DNA of 11,522 nucleotides from Baffinella frigidus. Taxonomy: Eukaryota; Cryptophyceae; Cryptomonadales; Baffinellaceae. Position 1 is the first letter of the stretch. Each line of letters opens with the position of its first letter. Location: the NCBI GenBank assembly GCA_026770585.1, contig MU646357.1, positions 624,161-635,682 of the forward strand, written 5' to 3'. Shown here piece after piece: positions 1 to 8,752 of this stretch. The notes beneath the pieces are model-generated. The model was not told the origin of the DNA, did not search any database, and worked only from the letters and a program-made list of their open reading frames with translations. The position numbers and the translations under genes were made by a program.

Positions 1-126
1 CATCCAGTACCACGAAACGAACCGTTGCGTCCTGGTGGCTACGTACCATCCAGTACCACGAAACGAACCGTTGCGTCCTGGTGGCTACGTACCATTTAGT
101 ACCACGAAACGAACCGTCGCGTCCTG
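1..126. repeat. 46-bp tandem repeat, 2.7 copies, in the upstream intron
   Basis: Units at 1-46 and 47-92 are identical and begin CATCCAGTACCACGAAACGA. A third, partial unit (93-126) differs by a few bases (CATTTAG; CGTCGCG). The array ends about 35 bp before the exon 1 acceptor, and 127-161 is the pyrimidine-rich intron end (CCCTGTTCCCTCCCGCAG). No coding potential is evident. The array starts at the window edge, so its true length is unknown. Confidence 0.93.
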
Positions 127-161
127 AAATTCCCTGTACTTAACCCTGTTCCCTCCCGCAG

Positions 162-269
162 GCGCCCGCGTTCGGAGAAGACGATATGCGCGTGTGCCTC
201 AAGTTCGGGGTGATTGAGAAGGGCGAGAGCGTGCCGTGCCCCGTCGACGACGACGGCCGCTTCACCGAG
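162..269 (+). CDS. IARS1: IleRS exon 1 of window (CP1 editing-site segment)
   Basis: 36 codons, phase 0 at both ends, reading [12 protein letters not shown]... and ending [11 protein letters not shown]. The acceptor is CCCTCCCGCAG|GCG and the donor [17 protein letters not shown] corresponds to the family stretch written GTGxVHxAP.xGxDDY, part of the editing pocket; its second Asp aligns with the conserved aspartate needed for deacylation (D342 in E. coli, from family knowledge). The usual Tyr after DD is Met here. The preceding GTGVVH must lie in an exon left of the window. The 3' half of this exon is copied several times downstream, once without any mismatch (482-544). Confidence 0.94.
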
Positions 270-3200
270 GTGCCACGCTAGGCAGTCCAAGGCCTCTAAT
301 TTACAAGTCGGTTGTAGACGCACGTCCAGGTTTGTACGGGAGTAGGTCACGTGTCCTACCGCTTTCCAGCCTGTCGACCACGGCCGGTTCACCGAGGTCA
401 TCTCAGGCTATTCGCGCTCTTTTGCGCTCCAAAGTTGACGGGTTTGTACCGTGCACCTGGAATATCAACTTAAGAAAAGGCATTGAGAAGGGCGAGAGCG
501 TGCCGTGCCCCGTCGACGACGACGGCCGCTTCACCGAGGTGCCAACAGACAATAAAACATAAAACCAACAGACAATAAAACATAAAACCAACAGACAATA
601 AAACAATGCCAACAGACAATAAAACATAAAACCGACAGACAATAAAACAGAAAACAAATAAAACAACGTTGACGATGCTGGTACTAAAATGTCCAGCGCA
701 CGCTTCACCGCGGTGCCACCCAGCGCCTAGCGCCCGGACGAGAATGGTCAATTCGTGGTAGCGGCCGGATGAGCCGGGTGGGCCCCTTGGTACAGTTCAG
801 ACACTACTGATATCGCAAGAGGTAGGCCTACCTCTTGTCTCAAAGGCTGGTTTGGGCCCCCCGATATGATGCACCCGGGCGCTTTGGAGCGGGAAAGTTG
901 CCGGGTTTGTGCCGTGAAGCCGGAACGTCGACTTGAGAATAGTCGGGGTGGTCGTGCAGGGCGAGAGCGTCTCGTGTCCCGTTGATGGCGATCCACCGAG
1001 GTGCTACCCAGTGCCTAGCGCCCGGACGAGAATTGTCACTTCGTGGTAGCGGCCGGATGAGACGGGTGAGCCTCTTGGAACAGTTCAGACACGGCTGATA
1101 TTGCAGTCTCCTCAACCCATCCTCGCGTTTCGCAGAATGTGCGGGTGTTTTTCGGGATGCATGTCAATGAGGGCGACAGCCTATGGGAGAGGTTCGGGGG
1201 TAGCACGGATACAAGTGGATGATCACATATCGTCTTAAGTCGATGTCACATCGTCTTAAGTCGATGATCACAAAAGTCGATGGTCGCATCTCGTCGTTGG
1301 CTCAAACCTAGTTGTCCTGGAACCCGAAACCCGAAATGTTGACAACTAGGTTTGAGCCAAAGACGAGAAGCGACCATCGACTTTTGTGATCATCGACTTA
1401 ATGTTCGATTTCAGGTTTCGGGTTCCATGTTCGGATCGAACATCTTCCTGATGCTCCCCCCCCGCCTTGAACAGGATGTGAAGGACTTTTTCGGGATGCA
1501 TGTCAAGGAGGGCGACAAGCCCATCATCGCCCACCTCAAGGAGAAGAAGAGGTGCCAACTCCTAAAATAATAAAATAATAAAATAATAAAACCCTAAAAT
1601 CCTAAAACCCCAGAGAAGAAGAGGTGCCGAGCCCCGTATCCGTACGGAGAAGAAGAGCTTGCAGGCCCTAAAATTTGAGAACCCTAAAAAGCCTTAACCC
1701 CAAGCGCCCAAGACACCCGAAAAACGTACACTCCCCACCCCAGCATCGCGCACCTCAAGGCGAAGAAGAGGTGCCAAATCCTGGCCAAGATATGGCTAGT
1801 TACGTGACCAATCAACGAAAATTATTACACAAATGCCCACTTCTAGAAGCACATCGGTTTTAATTAGGCCCCTCTAGCATTCTCGTGCGGTCAAGGAGGG
1901 TGATAGGCCCATCATTTCAGAACTCAAGGAGAAGAAAAGGTGCCAATCGAGACTGCAGGAGGGGGCTTTTTAAAACCAAGATAATTTGATATGAAGCATT
2001 TGCGTAGTAACTTTCGTTGCCCTTGGAGCCACTGAAGCCCTGGTTAGGCCGGTTGCGAGGTTGGAACACCTGATCCTGGTACAAAGTTTTACAGCCCCAC
2101 ATATAATTAGGCCCCTCTAGCATTCTCGTGTGGTCAAGGAGGGCGACAATCATCGCGCACCTCAAGGAAAAGAAGCGGTGCCGAGCCCTTAGTTCCCTAC
2201 AGTAGGAAATACCGTCCCTACAGTAGGAAACACCGTCCCTACAGTAGGAAATACCGTCCCTACGGTAGGAAATATCGTAGGGACATCGCACGTTGAAGAG
2301 GGCGACCAGCCCATCATCGCACACCTCAAGGAGAAGAAGAGGTGCCAAGCCCTGCAACCCTACAACCCTAAAATCCTAAAACCCTAAAATCCTAAAACCC
2401 TAAAATCCTAAAATCCTAAAACCCAGAAATCCTGAAACCCCAGAAATTCTAAAAAATCTAAAGCCCTAAACCCCAAGCGCCCAACAAATCCGAACCCCCG
2501 AAAGTTCAAGAGGGTTTCCAACTGTCGTGCTGGGCGTGAAGTACGTCCAGCATCCCCCCTCGCCACACAGCGGGCTACGGAGGGATTTTGTGCTCTGATT
2601 TAAGCCATTTCCCGTTACCTTATCCGTAGGTACCCCCCTATGTCCCTACGCATTGCCTACGGTAGGGTCGTAGGTCTTATCGCTCAAGGTTTATTCGAAA
2701 TCCCGTCGAAGTCCGCTGTGTGGAAGCAATCTGACGTGGTTGACTTAAGGATTCAAGGGGTTTCCCTTGAAAGATGTCAAAAGTGGATGTTTCACTCATC
2801 CTTGGCGTGGCAGGCTGATCTAGTCCGAAACCCGAAACCCGAAACCTGAAACCTGAAACCCGAAACCCGAAACCCGAAACCAGGCTGATCAAGTCAGGGG
2901 CGATCAAGCATTCATACCCCTTCTGCTGGCGCTCAGACACCCCCCTCATCTACAAGGCCGTCCCGTCGTGGTTCGTCAAGGTCGGAGTCCCCCGAAACCC
3001 CAAACCCGAAATCCCGAAACCCCAAACCCGAAAACCCGAAATCCCGAAACCCGAAATCCGAAATCCTGAAACCCGAAATCCTGAAACCCGAAACCCGAAA
3101 ACCCGAAAACCCGAAACCTGAAACCCCGAACCCGAAACCCCGCACCAATTCTTCTTCTCCTCCTCCTTCCCCTACTTCTTCATCATCTTCATCTTCTGCG

Positions 3201-3788
3201 TCTTGTTTTTTTTCTCGAGCTGGGAAATGAGTGGTCCAAAAGTCCACCAGCCGATCGTACGACTCACCGCACAGAAAAATAGGTTTCCCCGGATAAGGTT
3301 AGGGCCTAGGGGCCACCCAGCGGGCTACGAAGGGATTTTCTGCTCAGATGTAAGCCATTTTGTGTTATCTTATCCGTAGGAACCCCCCCTATGTCCCTTC
3401 GGATTGCCTACGGTAGGGTCGTAGGTCTTATCGCTTAAGGTTTCTTCAAAATCCCTTCGAAGTCCGCTGTGTGGTAGGGGGTCTACGGCCTACGGTAGTC
3501 AATGCCGTAGTCTTAATCACCCTGAATGTAGGCCGTTATCCTATGAAACCTGAACCGCCAAAGTAATCCCTGATCCCTATACCAAGTGGTCAACCTGCCG
3601 CACAGCGGACTACCAGAGATTTTGCGAATAACCAAAAAGTGGACAATCTTTAGCCCGTACGGTAGGCAATCCAATCCGTAGGGATAAAGGGTTATTCCTA
3701 GGGCCATCCTGACGGAAAGTTGCTGACTTTCGGTTGGAAAATCCCTTTGTATCCCGCTGTGTGGGCCGTCAGGGTTGGGATGGGCGGG

Positions 3789-3832
<44 letters not shown>

Positions 3833-6800
3833 CCTCTCTCCCTCTCTCCCTCTCTCTCTCTCCCTCCCTCTCTCCCTCTCCCTCTCTCTCTGTATCTATC
3901 TCTCTCTCTCTAATGTAAACCCTGATCCCATACCAGGTTATGAGTCGATCAAGGACCGTCTCCTCAACTCCAACGCCCACACCGAATGGAGCCCCTCGTT
4001 AGAGTTGAGGCGTTAGAGTTGAGGAGACGGTCCTTGATCGACGCATAACCTGGTATGGGATCAGGGTTCACATTAGAGAGAGAGAGAGAGATAGCGAATG
4101 GGTGCCCTCTTTCGTTAATCGTATGCTATCTTATGCATGAGATTGAAGACAAGATAGCATCCCCCACCCATAAGATGGCACAAAACGGCGCATTTTCGTC
4201 AAGATTTCTGCCCGACCCGACCCTGAACAAAATCCAAGCCAACCCGAATTCTACAATACCAGGTTGAGTCGATCAAGGACCGTCTGCTCAACTCCAACTC
4301 CCAGACCGAATGGGTGCCATCCTTCGTAAAGGTTTCCCACCCATCCACCAGCCTTCCCAAGTGGCTCAAATAATGCCCTGGAATCTCTTCGAATTTGTCT
4401 TGCATCGGGGTCGGATCCGACCCAGATGTCAAGGTAAATCGAGAGCACTGTGTGAGCCACCTCCAAGGGCTAGCGGACTGCATCACTCGGGTTGACCGAC
4501 TCTTCTCGAGTTGACATTCTAGGTTTGCGGTATAAACCCGTCAACTTTGGAGCGGAAAACAGCCCGGGCCCACCAAATCAGTGAGCCCAAATAGACCGAG
4601 GAAGAGCTAGAAGGCTCGCGTCCCACTGCGGTCTTCTTCTTCTTCTTGATTACTCTCCATACAGGTCCTAAATGAGGCCCTTGAGCCTTGAGTTGAGTGA
4701 TACAAAAGTCTATGAGCCTTAAGAAACGGGACCACCTCGGAAACGTGAGCTATACCATTTGCGGTCAAGGACTGTCTGCTCAACTCCAACGCACGGACCG
4801 AATGGGTGCCCTCCTTCGTCAAGGTTCGCGCCCCACTGCCCTGCTCTGCTAGCGGCAAGATTTGCTCAAGTCAACCTCCATACAAACCGTCAACTTGTGA
4901 GCAGATTTCATCTCCATACAAGTATTAATTATTTGCTTTTGGCGTAACGAAATTTACTACACAAATGCTCTACTATTACTTTTATAAGCAAATCGTGTAG
5001 TAATTGTCGTTGCCCAAGAGCAATTAATTAATACTTGTATGGAGATTAGATTGAGGGCGTCTGGCGTTTGTGGATCCTGAGGTTGACGGTGTGTATTTAT
5101 CTCAGAAAGGGGAGTCTAAAATCCGTTTTCTTAAGTCAATTCCTACACAAATTCGTCAACTTATTCTTTTCTCTTCGCATAAGTTGACAGATTTGAAGGG
5201 AAAATGACTTGAGAAAACGGATTTTAGAATCCCTTTTTTGAGATAAGTATGGTGGTTGACTTTAGCAAACCCTGGGGAGTTTCGTTGAAAGGTCCGTAGT
5301 CCACCGTGTGGGCGGTTCATCAACTGGCAGGAGGGCACACTCTTTGTCAGTCGTTTTACCTCCACATAGCAGCCGCTTTACAAACACGGATAGCAGTCGC
5401 TTTACAAACACAAATAGCAGTCGCTTTACAAACCCGTCGCTTTGTAAAGTTCAGTACTCCTCTCTCTGCATCAGTCGTTGTAAAGCGACTATCCTCGTGT
5501 GCAGGACAAGCGGTTCAACAACTGGTTGGAGGGCGCGCGTGACTGGGCCATCTCGCGCAACCGCTTCTGGTCCCGCCCCGACTATTCTTAAGTTGACATG
5601 CGGGGCGTGTGGTACAAATCCGTCAACTTTGGAGCGGAAACGAGCCTAGTCTCGCCACCTTGGTGAGCCGAAATAGTCTGAGACAGCGCTAGCGCCTGGG
5701 CCATCTCGCGCGACCGCTTCTGGTCCCGCCCCGCTCCTCTCGAGAATGCAAGAGGGGCCTATTTACATGTGGGGTTTTTTAAACCTTTGTACCAGGATAG
5801 GGTGTTGCAACCTCGCGTCTGGCCTAAGTTGGGGTGGAATGGCTCCAAAGGCAACGAAAGTTACTACACAAAGGGACTGGGTCATCTCGCGCAACCGCTT
5901 CTGGTCCCGCCCCCCATAACCCAGAACCCATAATTCAGAACTCAGAACCCATAACCCATAACCCATAACCCATAACCCATAACCCACAACCCATAACCCA
6001 TAACCCATAAGAGGCAAGAAAACGGAGTATTTTAAAACCCGAGCTCGTTTAAAAATGGGGCGGTGTATAGTAATTTTCACACAAATAGCCGCCACGTTGC
6101 GCGTGGATATCCGCACGTAACGTGACCAACCCAGCCCGTGACTGGTAAAAATTCCAACAACCGGAGGACGCGCACGACTGGGCCATCTCGCGCGACCGCT
6201 TCTGGACCCGCCCCGCTCCACTCGAGAATGCTGATTTGTACCATGAGATTTGAAACGGTGCGTCTTAAAACGTTTTACGACCTTTACAACCTTTTTGAAG
6301 CCTGAAATCTTGAAATCTCCAAGTCGAAAAGCGGACAAGTCCTACCGGACTGGCTCTGACAATTCCAACAGCCGGAGGGCGCGCGCGACTGGGCCATCTC
6401 GCGCGACCGCTTCTGGTCCCGCGTTGCTCCTGCCCTCCAAATCTCGAGATCCTACTCTCCGAATCAGCGTCAGAAATTGTTTGTTTTGAACCTCTCGTTT
6501 CGGGCCCGTCTCCAAACGGCATCCTCCAGAAAACGTATCGAATCGAATGGGCAAATTAAGAGCGCTGCCCACCGAGACAAAAGTCGAGAGCGGAACGTCT
6601 CAAAGCAAAAGTGCAACCTCCGTTAAGTTAAGGTAACTGTGGAAAATAGTGACATCCGAGAACATGTGAGTGTCATCTCGCAGGTCTTGTATCCCTCAAG
6701 TGGCGGACGGGCGATTAATCGCCCTAACTAGCCTAGGCAGGTCCTAGGGCCCTACCATAGGGCGTATGAACCTACTCGCCACTTAGGGGATAGGGCGGGA

Positions 6801-8714
6801 CACTAACCCGGGCAGAGTCAGTAGAGCGGGTCTCGCATGAGTTGCCACCTTTTCTGGCCCGAAAACTTCCAATCTATCAAAACTTAATGAGTCAAGTCGA
6901 GTAATCAACATCGCGAATTCGTCCCAAAACCCGAAACCCAGAACCCAAAACCCAAAACCCAAAACCCAAACCAGAAGAACCTCGACCAGAAGAACCTAAA
7001 CGCAAACCCCGAACCCCAACCTCTGGACCCAACACCCGAAACCTAATATAATAAAAAATAAGAACAAGAATAAATTCAAACCCCGACACCCCGAAAACAG
7101 GGGGACGCCGCTCCCGATCTGGCACTCGGAGGACTGGGAGGAGATCGTCTGCATCGGGAGCATCGAGGAGCTGTAACCCCGAAACCCGAAACCCCAAACC
7201 CCAAACCCCAAATTCCTTGTCGCTTTACAAACAATTTTAGAGGATTTGTACGGGGAGGACTGGGAGGAGATTGTGTGCATAGGCAGCATCGAGGAGCTGT
7301 ACTCCCCCCCCCCCCCCGCACCCCGCCCTCTAGCTCCCCAAAACTTTTGGGATTTCGGTTCCAGGGCACAATTCGAGCCACCTCCAAGGGTCAGAGGGTG
7401 GCTGTGTAAAACCTCTTTTGGAGGATTTGTAGGGGGAGGACTTGGAGGAGGTTGTCTGCATCGGGAGCATCGAGGAGCTGTAACCCCGAAACCCCCAACC
7501 TGAAACCTAAAACCCCCAAAAAACCAAAAATAAATAAATACATAAATAAATACAAATAAAACCCCAAACCCCACACCCCAAACCCCACACTCACAAAAAA
7601 AAAACCCAAACCCCAAACCCGTGTAACCTTGCCCGTGTCTCATCTCGGAGCTGTACGCCCCAAACCCGAAACTCGAAACCCTACGCCCCCCTTCTGCTCG
7701 AGGCAGTCCGTGGCCTGTGTATACAATCTACAAGTGGCTGTGTAAAGTAAAACCTTCCCGCCATCTAGCCCTGTGTCATGCGGGTTGACGGACTATCCTC
7801 AAGTTGACGTCCTGGGGTTGTGGTACAAGTTTGTCAACTTTGGACAAGTTTGTCAACTTTGGAGTGACACTCGGAGGACTGGGAGGAGATTTTCTGGATC
7901 TGGGAGGGCATCGAGGAGCTGGAAAACCCCCAAACCATAAACCCTAAACCATATACCCTGAACCCTAAACCCCACCCGACCTCCCAAGCCCACTGTCTTA
8001 CCTCGTGTTGCATCGAAGAGCTGTAAACTCCCCAAACCCTTAACCCTGAACCCGAAGCCCGAGCCCCCACGGAAATGTGCGATGCAATCTGATTCTTTCA
8101 TACCAAGCAATGTGTAATTACTACCACGAAAGTAAGTGGACCGATCTGCGAAGCCCACTGTGTGGTCCGGGAAATGTGCGAAGAAATCTGACAGAGGGAA
8201 ATGGTTGTGGTGGGCACAGGTTCGCGCTGTCCGGGGTGAGGATCTAAATCTGTGGTCGTGTCCTTTTAAATCTGTGATCGTGTCCTTCTGAACACGTGGT
8301 CGTGTCCTTCTAAACATGTGGTCGTGTCCTTCTAAATGTGTGATCGTGTCCTTCTAAACACGTGGTGGTGTCCTTCTAAATGTCTCAGGTTCGAGCTGTC
8401 CGGGGTGCGGATCACAGACCTCCACAAGGAGAACGTCGACCACATCACCATCCCCTCCAAGATGGGCAAGGAGCCCCTCAAGCGCGTCGACGAGGTGCGC
8501 TCCACACAGCGGACTTCGAAGGGGTTTCGAATAACCCCTAAGCGATCAGACCCAGGACCCTACGGTAGGCAACCCGTAGGGACATAGGGGGGTTCCTACG
8601 GATAAGGTCTGGGGTGCGGATCACGGATTTGCACCAGGAGAACGTCGACCACATCACCATCCCCTCCAAGATGGGGCAGGAGCCCCTCAAGCGCGTCGAT
8701 TAGGTGCGCTAGAT

Positions 8715-8752
<38 letters not shown>

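Noticed and set aside
1-126. 46-bp repeats as a possible CRISPR array
   Set aside because: Units are directly contiguous with no unique spacers, and the context is a eukaryotic intron.
2347-2500. True telomere or chromosome end
   Set aside because: CCCTAAA-like units are degenerate, interstitial and repeated in several introns between consecutive exons of one gene.
2933-3247. Minus-strand Gly/Phe-rich ORF with an acidic N-terminal part
   Set aside because: It is the reverse reading of the AAACCCG array and a C/T-rich run, and it overlaps exon 3 on the other strand.
3513-4016. Long Arg/Glu-rich and Ser/Leu-rich ORFs on either strand through the CT tract (also 10077-10602)
   Set aside because: They are translations of (CT)n/(GA)n microsatellite with no family features or start context.
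4867-4905. Additional D-family core (GCTCAAGTCAAC...GTCAACTTGTGAGC)
   Set aside because: Shares only the GTCAACTT hairpin and not the GGAGCG tail or flanks of the family; too short to assign.
7101-7300. Mutually exclusive alternative exons (exon 6 versus echo a)
   Set aside because: Echoes a-d lack an acceptor and the N-terminal half of the exon, so they cannot substitute for exon 6 as cassette exons.
6892-7643. Minus-strand ORFs rich in Gly/Phe/Val (up to 215 aa)
   Set aside because: Produced by AAACCC arrays; the repeated [14 protein letters not shown]-like motifs are the antisense of exon 6 and its echoes.
8257-8388. 22-bp repeats as CRISPR or operator array
   Set aside because: No spacers; exact tandem period inside an intron; best described as a minisatellite.
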